Positions 27,469 to 36,230 of a stretch of DNA of 44,329 nucleotides are shown in pieces (position 1 is the first letter of the stretch; each line of letters starts with the position of its first letter). The position numbers were made by a program, and so were the translations under genes. The stretch comes from a virus, in IMG/VR virus record IMGVR_UViG_3300032087_001318, positions 1-44,329 of that record; one strand, written 5' to 3'. The notes under the pieces were generated by a model that did not search any database, was not told the DNA's origin, and saw only the letters and a program-made list of their open reading frames with translations.

Positions 27469-29855
27469 TGGCACTACCACCAACAGCAGTAGAAATGGCT
27501 ATGGGTCCCGGCGGTCCGGCTATGACAGCAGAAGAACAAATGACCGAGGTCCAAGTACCGACAGGCGAGATGCTTCCAGAGGGTATCATGCTTGCAGGTG
27601 ATGAGGAGATGGTTGAGGTTCAGGCAGAAGTTTACGACCACAATGCGAACTTGGCTGAAGTATTAGACGACTCGATCCTCGGAACTTTGTCCTCGGACCT
27701 TGGTGGTAAGGTAGATGAAGACCAGTCTTCTCGTGAAGATTGGGAAGAAGCTATTTCCAAGGGCCTGACGCTTTTGGGGATAAACTATGAAGAGCGGAAC
27801 GAGCCTTTCATGGGGGCTTCTGGTGTAACTCATCCGTTGTTATCGGAGGCGGTTACACAGTTTCAGGCACAGGCTTACAAGGAAATGCTGCCGCCGGGTG
27901 GTCCTGTGAAGACACAGATTATAGGGCAGCAGTCCAAGGAAGTTGAAGATCAGGCCCAGCGGGTCAAGGACTTCATGAATTATCAAGTTACAGAGGTAAT
28001 GGAAGAGTATGATCTGGATACAGACCAGATGCTTTTCTATTTGCCGATTACAGGTTCGACGTTCAAGAAGGTATACTTCGACCCGATGAGACAGAGGGCT
28101 GTGTCGAAGTTTGTACCTGCGGAAGATTTGATTGTGCCGTACAGCGCGACAGATTTACAGACTGCCGAGCGGTACACACATGTAGTTCGCATGAGCGAGA
28201 ACGATATCCGAAAGCTACAAGTAGGAGGTATATATCGTGACGTATCACTCTCAGCTACTGAAGATGAAGAGGCTGATTCAACAATACGGGGTAAGGCTGA
28301 TGATATCCAGGGTCTCCGTCCGGGTTACTCTGATGAGATGTTTACAATCCATGAAATCCATGTCGATTTGGACCTTGAGGGATTTGAGGATATGGATGAG
28401 ATGGGTGAGGCGACAGGGATTAAGTTGCCTTACATCGTTACAATGGACGAAGGTTCCGGGCAGATTTTGTCAGTCGTTCGTAACTGGCGTGAGACGGATA
28501 TACTCCGCCGCAAGCGTCAGTTCTTTGTTCATTATAAGTTTCTTCCTGGTTTTGGTTTTTATGGCTTTGGCCTACTTCATATGATAGGAGGGCTGTCTCG
28601 TGCAGCAACTTCAATACTACGCCAGCTTATTGATGCTGGAACTCTCTCAAATTTACCAGGCGGTTTCAAGGCTCGTGGTGTTCGCATTCGCAATGATGAT
28701 GAGCCTGTTAATCCTGGTGAGTTCCGCGATCTTGACGCTCCTGGTGGCGATATTCGTAACGCCATTATTCCTTTGCCTTACAAAGAACCATCTGGAACGC
28801 TTGCCCAACTTCTGGGAGTTGTTGTTGACTCTGGTAGAAGATTTGCACAAGTGGCAGACTCAAAGGTCGCTGACGTTAATTCGCAAGCTCCAGTCGGCAC
28901 AACAGTGGCTCTCATCGAGCAAGGCTCAAAAGTAATTAGCAGTATTCACAAGCGGCTGCACTATGCACAGAAAAATGAATTCCGGCTGCTTGCTGAAATC
29001 TTTTCTCTGAATCCCGTGCCATATCCTTACATGATTGGACCAAATATTCCTCCTGAGATTATGGCGCAGGATTTCGACGGGCGGGTAGACGTTCTCCCAG
29101 TATCCGACCCGTCGATCTTTTCTATGGCGCAGCGGCTGTCGTTGGCACAGACACAACTTCAGTTGGCGCAGGCTGCACCGCAGATGCACAACATGTATGA
29201 AGCCTATCGGCGTATGTATGATGCACTGGATATCAAGAATATTGACAGCATTCTGCCCCCGCCACAGCCACCACAGCCTATGGACCCCGGCATGGAAAAC
29301 GCAAACGTACTGTCCGGTCAGATGGTTCAGGCGTTTCCAGAGCAGGATCACATTGCACACATCCGTGTTCATGCTGCCATGCTGCAACAGCCATCCACCG
29401 CAGCCAACCCGCAGGCATTTATGATGTTACAGTCTCACGTTCAGCAACATGTGGCGATGCATGCTCGTGACTTGGTGCAAGAGATGTTTAACGGCGTAAT
29501 GCAAGAAGCACAGGCTCGTGGTGAGATGATACCACAGATTGACCCTGCTGCTCTTGAAGCTGCTGTTGCACAGCAGATTGCTGATACCACAGAGGAGTTG
29601 GCTCCGGTTCTAACTCCACCACAGCAACCTGACCCGCTTGTTGCTATCCGTCAGCAGGAACTGGAGAACGATACGCAAGAGATTCAGCGCAAGGCGATGA
29701 ATGATGCGATGGACTTCCAGATTGATCAGGCTCGGTTGATGCAGGCGTACGAATTAGCGCAGAAGCGTCAGCAGTTGCAGGAGCAGATTGCTGAAGACCG
29801 TAACTTGGTCAACGTATATAGAATAGATACACAAGCTAACTTGAAGAGGCAATAA
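27468..29855 (+). CDS. Portal protein
   Basis: This 795-aa head-to-tail connector forms the dodecameric DNA channel. After an acidic N-terminus come SREDWEEAISKGLTLLG, EPFMGASGVTHPLLSEAVTQFQAQAYKEMLPPGGPV, the ITGSTFKKVYFD strand and VPAEDLIVPYSATDL, which together mark portals of the short-tailed phage type. GFYGFGLLHMIGGLSRAATSILRQLIDAGTLSNLPGGF forms the clip-wing helices. The last 220 residues are Gln/Ala-rich and helical, a probable barrel like that of P22. The position directly after terL fits. The size is close to that of the P22 portal (725 aa). Confidence 0.9.
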   Translation: MALPPTAVEMAMGPGGPAMTAEEQMTEVQVPTGEMLPEGIMLAGDEEMVEVQAEVYDHNANLAEVLDDSILGTLSSDLGGKVDEDQSSREDWEEAISKGLTLLGINYEERNEPFMGASGVTHPLLSEAVTQFQAQAYKEMLPPGGPVKTQIIGQQSKEVEDQAQRVKDFMNYQVTEVMEEYDLDTDQMLFYLPITGSTFKKVYFDPMRQRAVSKFVPAEDLIVPYSATDLQTAERYTHVVRMSENDIRKLQVGGIYRDVSLSATEDEEADSTIRGKADDIQGLRPGYSDEMFTIHEIHVDLDLEGFEDMDEMGEATGIKLPYIVTMDEGSGQILSVVRNWRETDILRRKRQFFVHYKFLPGFGFYGFGLLHMIGGLSRAATSILRQLIDAGTLSNLPGGFKARGVRIRNDDEPVNPGEFRDLDAPGGDIRNAIIPLPYKEPSGTLAQLLGVVVDSGRRFAQVADSKVADVNSQAPVGTTVALIEQGSKVISSIHKRLHYAQKNEFRLLAEIFSLNPVPYPYMIGPNIPPEIMAQDFDGRVDVLPVSDPSIFSMAQRLSLAQTQLQLAQAAPQMHNMYEAYRRMYDALDIKNIDSILPPPQPPQPMDPGMENANVLSGQMVQAFPEQDHIAHIRVHAAMLQQPSTAANPQAFMMLQSHVQQHVAMHARDLVQEMFNGVMQEAQARGEMIPQIDPAALEAAVAQQIADTTEELAPVLTPPQQPDPLVAIRQQELENDTQEIQRKAMNDAMDFQIDQARLMQAYELAQKRQQLQEQIAEDRNLVNVYRIDTQANLKRQ

Positions 29856-30313
29856 TGGCTGGCATAGCAGGTTTACTCACTCAACTACAATCGGCGTTTG
29901 ATACGACGAATCAACAGTTAACTCAAAGTCTGGATAGAATCAGGCTGTTGGAAGAACAGGCTAGGCAAACTTCTCAGCCCTTTCAACAAACTATTGGTGG
30001 TTCGGTGCAAGCAACTCCAGGCCCCGCTGATGGTTCAGCCCAACCGGGTTTCAGTGCTGAACCAGGCACCCCACCTGGTCTAGGACAGATAGAAGGTGGT
30101 TTTGACAACAGAGTCCCTATTTCTACAATGCCCACCCCGCCAATGTTCGGTGGTGGGAGGTTTCCTGGTTCGGGAGGTTTCGGAAGATTTCCCGGTTTCT
30201 TTAACGGTAACCAACCTGTGCGCATCCCTTTTGGTAGCTTTGGACAACCACAACGTCCAGCATTTGGTGGGTTAGGCACAATGTTCGGCAATATTTTTAG
30301 GGGTAGAATGTGA
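29855..30313 (+). CDS. Gly/Pro/Phe-rich protein, 152 aa
   Basis: A short N-terminal coiled coil (TQLQSAFDTTNQQLTQSLDRIRLLEEQARQ) is followed by about 110 residues of low complexity rich in Gly, Pro, Phe and Gln, ending MFGNIFRGRM. It is probably disordered. It may be a minor virion or assembly protein. The start overlaps the portal stop. No family is recognised. Confidence 0.7.
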   Translation: MAGIAGLLTQLQSAFDTTNQQLTQSLDRIRLLEEQARQTSQPFQQTIGGSVQATPGPADGSAQPGFSAEPGTPPGLGQIEGGFDNRVPISTMPTPPMFGGGRFPGSGGFGRFPGFFNGNQPVRIPFGSFGQPQRPAFGGLGTMFGNIFRGRM

Positions 30314-30314
30314 T

Positions 30315-30695
30315 ATGTTTCAGGCTCTTATTGGACCCATTGCTTCACTGGCTGGATCGTTTGTTGAGGGTCAGGTATCCAAGCAAAAAGCGAAAGCAAC
30401 TCTTGCGCAAACTGAGGCGGAAGCGAAAGCGGAGATAATGAAGACAGCAGCCACTCACGATTCCAAGTGGGAATTGATTATGGCTGAGTCTACAAAATCC
30501 TCAATCAAAGATGAAATAGTCACGGTGATTATACTGATTCCCGTAATTTTAGTTTTCATTCCGGGCATGGAACAGGTGGTCAAGAATGGCTTTGATCGTT
30601 TGAATGAGCTACCGGACTGGTATCAATATTTGGTTTTCCTTGTGTGCAGTGCCGCACTAGGAATAAAAGGACTGGACAAGTTCAGGAAGAAGTAA
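30315..30695 (+). CDS. Holin-like membrane protein, 126 aa
   Basis: An amphipathic, Ala/Lys/Glu-rich N-terminal helix (SKQKAKATLAQTEAEAKAEIMK) precedes two membrane segments, about residues 68-88 (IVTVIILIPVILVFIPG) and 101-119 (YQYLVFLVCSAALGIKGL), and a basic C-terminus. The layout resembles small 3TM/GTA-type phage holins. Together with the next two membrane genes it is a candidate for lysis timing for the distant lysozyme. The role is inferred. Confidence 0.7.
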   Translation: MFQALIGPIASLAGSFVEGQVSKQKAKATLAQTEAEAKAEIMKTAATHDSKWELIMAESTKSSIKDEIVTVIILIPVILVFIPGMEQVVKNGFDRLNELPDWYQYLVFLVCSAALGIKGLDKFRKK

Positions 30696-30761
30696 TGGTA
30701 TTTGATCATTCACAACGTACAACAGAAGAACAGGCGAGAAAGAATCGTGGCAGAGATAACA

Positions 30762-30953
30762 ATGGAAAGATTTCTCAAGTGGAAGATACTACCCCGCTTG
30801 ATGATGATTGGGATGTCAATATCCGCTTGGCGGGTAGTGGAGTGGTTCATGGGATTGCCAGACCCTACTGCTCAACAGGCGGCTCTAGTTAGTGTCGTAA
30901 CGGGCGTTTTAGCTGGTGCTTTTGCAGTTTGGCTCAACCACGAGAAGAGCTAA
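30762..30953 (+). CDS. Small two-helix membrane protein, 63 aa
   Basis: The start at 30762 gives MERFLKWKILPRLMMIGMSISAWRVVEWFM, then a PDPTAQQAALVSVVTGVLAGAFAVWLNHE helix. A near-identical layout is common in marine phages (pattern memory). Two membrane segments with both ends likely cytoplasmic suggest a holin or antiholin. An overlapping frame from 30694 also exists but lacks such features. It ends immediately before the next ATG. Confidence 0.7.
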   Translation: MERFLKWKILPRLMMIGMSISAWRVVEWFMGLPDPTAQQAALVSVVTGVLAGAFAVWLNHEKS

Positions 30954-31349
30954 ATGCCCAAACTGAGTGAAAATACGGAAGTAGCACTGCCACTTCGTAA
31001 CATCATTTCTATGGTTGCCGCTGCATCTTTAGCAACTTTTGCCTATTTTTCGATTATCGAAAGATTAAATACCATTGAGACCAACATCACGATGATGAAA
31101 TCTGATTTGGAGCATAACACAGAATTTCGCATTAAATGGCCCCGTGGTGAAATGGGTAGCCTGCCAGCAGACTCAGAACAATTTATGTTGATAGAACACC
31201 TTGCCCAGCAACTTGATGAACTATCTAAGCAGATAGATGAAGGTCGTGCTCCACATGACCAGCAGCAGAAGCTTACGTTAGACTTTTATGAAAAGCGCAT
31301 AAGTAATCTTGAACAGAACATAGAGAAGTTGCGAAACGGTGATCACTAA
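30954..31349 (+). CDS. Single-pass membrane coiled-coil protein, 131 aa
   Basis: A membrane helix at residues 15-35 (RNIISMVAAASLATFAYFSII) is followed by a charged coiled coil running to the C-terminus. A conserved block, EFRIKWPRGEMGSLPADSEQFMLIEHL, lies in the middle. One N-terminal anchor plus a long periplasmic coiled coil recalls inner-membrane spanins, but no outer-membrane lipoprotein partner is seen. The function is unproven. Confidence 0.7.
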   Translation: MPKLSENTEVALPLRNIISMVAAASLATFAYFSIIERLNTIETNITMMKSDLEHNTEFRIKWPRGEMGSLPADSEQFMLIEHLAQQLDELSKQIDEGRAPHDQQQKLTLDFYEKRISNLEQNIEKLRNGDH

Positions 31350-31557
31350 AACAATGACATTGTTGCTGTATCTGAGCGGTGGTATCATAGAGCACACCGG
31401 GCCTATGAACATGTCTGAGTGTTTGAAGATGAAACGTCAGATAGAACGTAACGGTTGGAAAGACAGGAAAGACACACGTTATTCCTGTGAGAAACGTCAG
31501 GTTGAAGTGGCTGTTGGCATTGATGGCAAAGAGTATATTGTAAAGCTGGTTGACTAG
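31339..31557 (+). CDS. Small hypothetical protein, 72 aa
   Basis: A hydrophobic N-terminus (MTLLLYLSGGIIEHTG, from the internal ATG at 31354, or five residues longer from GTG) is followed by MNMSECLKMKRQIERNGWKDRKDTRYSCEKRQVEVAV. It may be a short secreted or membrane-associated protein with one Cys pair (MSEC, YSC). It is coupled to the previous gene by an 11-base overlap. Confidence 0.6.
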   Translation: MITKTMTLLLYLSGGIIEHTGPMNMSECLKMKRQIERNGWKDRKDTRYSCEKRQVEVAVGIDGKEYIVKLVD

Positions 31558-31581
31558 AAAAAAATAGTGTAGGATAGGAAC

Positions 31582-32058
31582 ATGGTTAGAATTAAACAGT
31601 TTGCTGATGACCTTGGCATTTCATACAACGAAGCAAAGAAGTTGGTTGATATGGGAAGAAACAAACAAGATTCTGGCAGTGACGCGCTTGATAAATCTCG
31701 TGCTCGTATGAAGAAGCGTCTTGACAAAATGAAGCAAGACCAGAAGGAAGCCGATCGCATTGCGAATGAGGACACAAACATGGTGTTAAAAGCTAAAAAT
31801 GGCAAAGCTGCCACCGCTCCTGTTGAAGGTGAAACTCCAAGCGGTGCGCGCAAATACATTCCTAAAAAAGGTGGGACTCGTTTCGCTCCAAAAGTTCCTA
31901 TGATGGAAGAAGTGGATCCCAATGTAATGTTAGGCAAAGGCAAAAAGTTGAAGCGTCGTGGCGATGACAAAGAGGTTATCAAAGCCGCTGACGGTGCTTT
32001 TGTCCGTGGCATGGGCCGAGCTTACATGGGTAACCCTAGAGCAACAAAGTTGAGATAA
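31582..32058 (+). CDS. Basic protein with N-terminal helix-turn-helix-like segment, 158 aa
   Basis: RIKQFADDLGISYNEAKKLVDMGRNKQ looks like a short helix-turn-helix (residues 3-30). It is followed by a Lys/Arg-rich coiled region and a basic C-terminus ending in a glycine-rich FVRGMGRAYMGN. It may bind nucleic acid or act as a virion-associated basic protein. The stop overlaps the next ATG (TAATG). Confidence 0.65.
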   Translation: MVRIKQFADDLGISYNEAKKLVDMGRNKQDSGSDALDKSRARMKKRLDKMKQDQKEADRIANEDTNMVLKAKNGKAATAPVEGETPSGARKYIPKKGGTRFAPKVPMMEEVDPNVMLGKGKKLKRRGDDKEVIKAADGAFVRGMGRAYMGNPRATKLR

Positions 32059-33236
32059 TGTCTTACAACGATCCCTTTGAAAGTGAAGGCACTGCTGGCA
32101 CCGTCAACTTTGATGCTCCTGCTGGTAGTGGAAGATATGATAGTAGCGGTTTTAGTAGCGACAGCAGCGACAGCGGTAGCCCGACCTTTACTCGTGGAAA
32201 ACCAGGGTCTCGTGGCGGCACTCAAATTTCAGGCAATACAATCTACGGCGGACAAATAATTAGTGATAAAACACTTGGTCGTAGTTATGATTTTGAAAGC
32301 GAGGATTATCAGAAATATTTAGATGCTACAGGTCGTAGCATGCAAAACCCCTATGGTGACACTGGACTGTTTAGTGGCATTTTTGGTGCAGACAAAGTAT
32401 ACTATAACCTTGACCCTACTACAGCTAAAAATATCTTAGACGCAGGTTTTGATAGGTACAACGATTTTTTAGGACAAGACAGTATTTCTCAAAACAGAGG
32501 TTTTGGTAAGCTGTTTGGTGGTCCTGAAGGGGAGATGACAGCACAGGGCGAGGTTCGTGCACAAGTCCCAGAAACAACAACCGCAGCAAGTCTTTTAAGC
32601 TCTATCATACCGGGCGCAAGTTTTCTTCCCACTCCGGGCACAACATACGCTCCTATGGGAAGTACGAGTTACGACCCAGAGCGAGATCCAAGCGCAAATC
32701 AGGATCTAAGAAGTGGTCCTTTTAGTTTGTTAACAGACGCTTTGTCTAAAGGTAGAGAATTTATTTCTGATAGATTGAACCCTCTTCCTGATGCTCCGCC
32801 GTCTCGTCCACGAGCACCAGTTCAAGAAACAAGAAGGGACATCATAGATACAAGAACTCCTGCCCCGCTGACACCAGAACAAGAAGTTGCACAAATGGCA
32901 ATGTACGAAGCTGAACCTTTGTACCCAAACATGACCAACTATGGTAAAAGAGACCCTGATTCTCTCCCTGCCACACTGTCTGCGGGTGATTTTATTTTTT
33001 CAGATTCTGATCCTCCCCTTCCCCCTGCCACACTGTCTGCGGGTGATTTTGTTTTACCAAGCGGTGAGGTAATAAACACCAACAGAAGCTCTTTTAGTGG
33101 TTCTATTTTAAAAGACATTGTAGATGGAAATCTTTTTGAAACAGACTTTCTTGGTGGGCAGCTTAAATTTAGTCCTAAGTTTGATTTAAAACGTGGGTTT
33201 ACAGGTGGCAATATTCAATTTAAAAAACGGTTCTAA
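32058..33236 (+). CDS. Hypothetical Ser/Gly/Pro-rich protein, 392 aa
   Basis: Low-complexity Ser/Gly/Asp N-terminus (residues 1-55), a central region with two Gly-rich segments, a Pro-rich region, and near the C-terminus a duplicated LPATLSAGDF unit followed by FSPKFDLKRGFTGGNIQFKKRF. It is probably a minor structural or assembly protein. No enzymatic motif is seen and no family recognised. Confidence 0.7.
   Translation: MSYNDPFESEGTAGTVNFDAPAGSGRYDSSGFSSDSSDSGSPTFTRGKPGSRGGTQISGNTIYGGQIISDKTLGRSYDFESEDYQKYLDATGRSMQNPYGDTGLFSGIFGADKVYYNLDPTTAKNILDAGFDRYNDFLGQDSISQNRGFGKLFGGPEGEMTAQGEVRAQVPETTTAASLLSSIIPGASFLPTPGTTYAPMGSTSYDPERDPSANQDLRSGPFSLLTDALSKGREFISDRLNPLPDAPPSRPRAPVQETRRDIIDTRTPAPLTPEQEVAQMAMYEAEPLYPNMTNYGKRDPDSLPATLSAGDFIFSDSDPPLPPATLSAGDFVLPSGEVINTNRSSFSGSILKDIVDGNLFETDFLGGQLKFSPKFDLKRGFTGGNIQFKKRF
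32967..33050 (+). repeat. 27-bp in-gene tandem duplication
   Basis: CCTGCCACACTGTCTGCGGG and the following GTGATTTT occur at 32967-32993 and 33024-33050, 57 bp apart, encoding two PATLSAGDF units with a 10-residue linker. The match is exact over 27 bp. Confidence 0.85.
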
Positions 33237-33238
33237 AA

Positions 33239-33592
33239 ATGAAAATAGAAATTAAATTAATACCAGACGGGCTTGACCTTGCAAAAGAAATACAGGACGG
33301 AACTCCTGTAGACCAAATGCAGGACGCATGTCCTATTGCTACACAAGACGTTGAGACAAATGAAGAGAACCAGCGTTTTGCAATCAAGGACCATCAATAC
33401 GGTCCAGCGATTAACCCGGAGGAAAGCTGTGGTGTTTGCGCGGCTTTTAATATTAGTCCCGAAATGCAGCAGTGTATGAAGGACGAAACTGGCGAAGTGG
33501 GCTATTGCCAGTCATTGAAATTTATGTGTTCAGCGGCTAATTCATGCTCTATCTTTGCTCCCGGCGGACCAATGACAGGCATGGATGATTAA
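33239..33592 (+). CDS. Cys-rich small protein with possible metal site, 117 aa
   Basis: The C-terminal half holds C64-x2-C67, C79, C90, C97 and C103 in SCGVCAAFNISPEMQQCM, YC, MCSAANSC, spaced like a zinc or iron-sulfur protein. It resembles small Cys-rich proteins of marine phages and distantly the HiPIP fold, by pattern only. It lies between structural genes, so it may be a virion component or a redox protein. The stop overlaps the next ATG. Confidence 0.65.
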   Translation: MKIEIKLIPDGLDLAKEIQDGTPVDQMQDACPIATQDVETNEENQRFAIKDHQYGPAINPEESCGVCAAFNISPEMQQCMKDETGEVGYCQSLKFMCSAANSCSIFAPGGPMTGMDD

Positions 33593-33801
33593 TGGATATC
33601 GTAGATTTTATAACAAAGTATCAAAAAGTCTTGAATAATCGTATAGAAGACATTAGTGTTTCTATAACCAGTGGTAGTATTACTGATATTGAAGACTACC
33701 GCGCAAGAGTCGGTGAAATACAGGGTGTCACCTTTGCTCTTGATGAACTGAAGACCCTGCTGACAAAGGCAAAATATATCAATGACGTTGATAGTACCTG
33801 A
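33592..33801 (+). CDS. Small helical protein, 69 aa
   Basis: MDIVDFITKYQKVLNNRIEDISVSITSGSITDIEDYRARVGEIQGVTFALDELKTLLTKA is a helical hairpin typical of short proteins found before phage capsid assembly genes (pattern memory). The function is unknown. The last 20 bases overlap the GroES-like gene. Confidence 0.75.
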   Translation: MDIVDFITKYQKVLNNRIEDISVSITSGSITDIEDYRARVGEIQGVTFALDELKTLLTKAKYINDVDST

Positions 33802-34207
33802 GTACGTTCTCGCGCAACGCGAAGCGAAAGCAAAGGCCGAAAAGGCCGCAAAAGAAAAATCCCTGACAGAAAGAATTCCACAGCCCACTGGGTGGCGCAT
33901 ACTTGTTATGCCGTACATGGGCCGTGAGAAAACTGATAGTGGGATTTACGTTCCTGATCAATCAAGAGAGCGCGAGGCTCGTGCTACTGTCGTAGCTTAT
34001 GTGGTTAAGGTAGGCCCGTTGGCGTATCAAGACCCAGATAAGTTTGGTGGTGAAGCCTGGTGTAAAGAAGGTGATTGGGTGTGTATTGGACGCTACGCTG
34101 GTTCTCGATTCCAGATTGAGGGTGGCGAAGTGAGAATTATCAATGACGATGAAGTCATTGCAACCATCGTTGATCCTGACGATATTAAAACGTATGGAGC
34201 GGCATAA
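33782..34207 (+). CDS. GroES-like co-chaperonin
   Basis: After a basic helical extension (1-30), residues 33-130 align with GroES by pattern: PTGWRILVMPY...KTDSGIYVPDQ, ARATVVAYVVKVGPLAY, KEGDWVCIGRYAGSRFQIEGGEVRIINDDEVIATI. The flexible loop with its GroEL-binding tripeptide would be near 50-57 (TDSGIYV). The protein probably works with host GroEL to fold the capsid protein, as T4 gp31 does. It lies directly before the scaffold and capsid genes. Confidence 0.88.
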   Translation: MTLIVPEYVLAQREAKAKAEKAAKEKSLTERIPQPTGWRILVMPYMGREKTDSGIYVPDQSREREARATVVAYVVKVGPLAYQDPDKFGGEAWCKEGDWVCIGRYAGSRFQIEGGEVRIINDDEVIATIVDPDDIKTYGAA

Positions 34208-35103
34208 TGTCCACCGACGCATTGCAGCAAGAAGCTGAAGAAAAAGAAATTGTTTTAGAAGAAACTGAAGAAGAACAGGAACAGTCCGAAGTTCAGGTTG
34301 CTGAAGAGCAGTCAGAGTCCGAAGAGCAGCCACAAGCTGCTAACGAAGATGAGCTTCAGGAATACTCCAAGAATGTTCAGCAGCGAATTAGCAAGCTAAC
34401 AAAAAAGTATCGTGATGAAGAAGCACAGCGTTTAGCGGCGGTTGAGTTTGCTGAAGCTGTGAAGAAACAGAATGACGAACTTAAACAGCGTTTAAGTGCC
34501 TTAGACCAGTCATATACATCAGAGTTTGGCACACGAGTTGATTCTCAAATCGAAGCCGCCAAGCAAGCTTATCAAAAAGCTTATGATGACGGCGATGCCG
34601 AAGCTATGTTTGAAGCTCAAAAGAATCTCAGCAAATTGGCTTTGGATCAAGCGCAGCTTGAACAGGCGAAAAAAAGACAAGAAAAAGCTGAACAGGTTGC
34701 AGAAGCTCAACCTGCTGCTCAACCACAACAGTCAAAACCACAACCACCTGATCCAAAGGCAGAGGCATGGGCACAGAAGAATGAGTGGTTTGGTGCAGAT
34801 CAGACCATGACTTATGCTGCTTTTGGAGTGCATAGGCAATTAATTGAGGATGAGGGATTTGACCCACAGTCCGATGAGTACTATAATGAACTTGACAATC
34901 GCATGAGGAAAGAGTTTCCGCACAAGTTTGCGGCACCTACCAAGGGCGATACAGGACCCAGAGTCGCTTCTGCTGAGTCCACGGCCTCACGGTCGAAGTC
35001 AACTAAGGGGCGCAGAACAGTCAAGCTGACTCCGTCGCAGATAGCGATAGCAAAGCGGTTGAATGTTCCGCTCGAAGAATACGCTAAGTATGTTAAGGAG
35101 TAA
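34207..35103 (+). CDS. Capsid assembly scaffolding protein
   Basis: The 298-aa protein has the composition of phage scaffolds: a very acidic N-terminus (residues 1-55), a long coiled coil (56-165), a Pro/Gln linker (170-190) and a basic C-terminal helix (TVKLTPSQIAIAKRLNVPLEEYAKYV) that would bind the capsid shell. Position between co-chaperonin and capsid genes agrees. It should be removed on maturation. Confidence 0.85.
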   Translation: MSTDALQQEAEEKEIVLEETEEEQEQSEVQVAEEQSESEEQPQAANEDELQEYSKNVQQRISKLTKKYRDEEAQRLAAVEFAEAVKKQNDELKQRLSALDQSYTSEFGTRVDSQIEAAKQAYQKAYDDGDAEAMFEAQKNLSKLALDQAQLEQAKKRQEKAEQVAEAQPAAQPQQSKPQPPDPKAEAWAQKNEWFGADQTMTYAAFGVHRQLIEDEGFDPQSDEYYNELDNRMRKEFPHKFAAPTKGDTGPRVASAESTASRSKSTKGRRTVKLTPSQIAIAKRLNVPLEEYAKYVKE

Positions 35104-35107
35104 GAGA

Positions 35108-35575
35108 ATGGCTGATTCAACAAAAAGAGTTTCACGGGACTCACAAACTCGTGCAAAGTCCACAAGGCGTAAGCCGTGGACACCACCTTCCAAGCTAGAG
35201 GCTCCAGAGCCACCAGCAGGGTACTCACATCGTTGGATTCGTACATCCCTTCGGGGGGAAGACGACACAATGAACGTATCCTCTAGATTGCGGGAAGGAT
35301 GGGAACCTGTTCGTGCTGATGAATATCCTGAGTTAGCGGGTCGTTACCCAACAATTGAGGATGGAACACACGCAGGTGTTATTGGGGTTGGTGGCCTAAT
35401 GTTGGCACGAATCCCAGAAGAAACGGTAGAAGAACGAACTGAATATTTTCGGGAGCAGACCCGCACACAAATGGATGCCGTGGATCAAAATCTTATGAGG
35501 GAACAACATCCCTCAATGCCTATTCATAATGAAAGGCAAAGTCGTGTATCATTTGGGGGCAAGGATAAAACCTAG
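35108..35575 (+). CDS. Conserved virion-associated protein, 155 aa
   Basis: The ATG at 35108 has AAGGAG upstream. MADSTKRVSRDSQTRAKSTRRKPWTPPSKLEAPEPPAGYSHRWIR is a basic start seen in many marine phage proteins between scaffold and capsid genes (pattern memory). The remainder has VIGVGGLMLARIPEETVEERTEYFREQT, a likely helical arm. It is probably a minor head protein. Confidence 0.8.
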   Translation: MADSTKRVSRDSQTRAKSTRRKPWTPPSKLEAPEPPAGYSHRWIRTSLRGEDDTMNVSSRLREGWEPVRADEYPELAGRYPTIEDGTHAGVIGVGGLMLARIPEETVEERTEYFREQTRTQMDAVDQNLMREQHPSMPIHNERQSRVSFGGKDKT

Positions 35576-35602
35576 CCTTCTTAACTTGACAAGGAGTAAG
35601 CA

Positions 35603-36217
35603 ATGGCAAATGTTAATGTTGCCTTCGGCCTAAAGCCGATTAATACCGCTGGTAGCACTCCTGCTACTTCCGGTACTAATGCATACTTTATTGACAGCGG
35701 CGCAAGCGCGATCTTTCAGGGTTCAATAGTTAAGTGCGACAATGGCGGTGAAATCGTCATTAGTTCTGCTACTGGTGACACCGAAGCTCCTCTTGGCGTT
35801 TTTGCTGGCTGTGAGTATGTATCCTCAACCACAGGTAAAAAAGTATTCTCAAATACATGGCCTGGGTCAGGTGCGGACACAAACTTCGACATTATCGGAT
35901 TTGTGTACGACAACCCAATGCAGCGTTATGTAATTGCAACAGATGCTACATTTACTAATAGAGCCACTGCTATAGCTGCTATTTTTGAAAATACGCAGTT
36001 AGATAGTGGTGCAAGTGGTAACACAACCACAGGCATTTCCAGTGCAAAGATGGATGTCGCAACTCTTGACTCATCAAATGCTTCTCTTCCTTTGAAGATT
36101 GTTGGCATTCAAGACGACGTTGAGAACGAAGACTTCACTGCTGCTGGCATTCCTATGATTGTGATGCTTAACAATCACGCACTGCTTCAGGCTGATTCTG
36201 AAGCGGCAATTTCGTAA
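35603..36217 (+). CDS. Putative capsid decoration/stabilization protein, 204 aa
   Basis: MANVNVAFGLKPINTAGSTPATSGTNAYFIDSGASAIFQGSIVK is a beta-rich start found in head decoration proteins of marine phages. The protein has no catalytic motif and has balanced small residues (Ser, Thr, Gly). It has AAGGAG upstream and sits immediately before the major capsid gene, the place expected for a decoration protein. Confidence 0.75.
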   Translation: MANVNVAFGLKPINTAGSTPATSGTNAYFIDSGASAIFQGSIVKCDNGGEIVISSATGDTEAPLGVFAGCEYVSSTTGKKVFSNTWPGSGADTNFDIIGFVYDNPMQRYVIATDATFTNRATAIAAIFENTQLDSGASGNTTTGISSAKMDVATLDSSNASLPLKIVGIQDDVENEDFTAAGIPMIVMLNNHALLQADSEAAIS

Positions 36218-36230
36218 GGGAGTGTAGGTA

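Noticed and set aside
30694-30892. An open frame starting at 30694 (MVFDHSQRTTEEQ...) overlapping the 63-aa membrane protein
   Set aside because: Its sequence has no recognisable features and ends in a Ser/Gly/Cys-rich tail, while the other frame gives a clear two-helix membrane protein of a familiar pattern.
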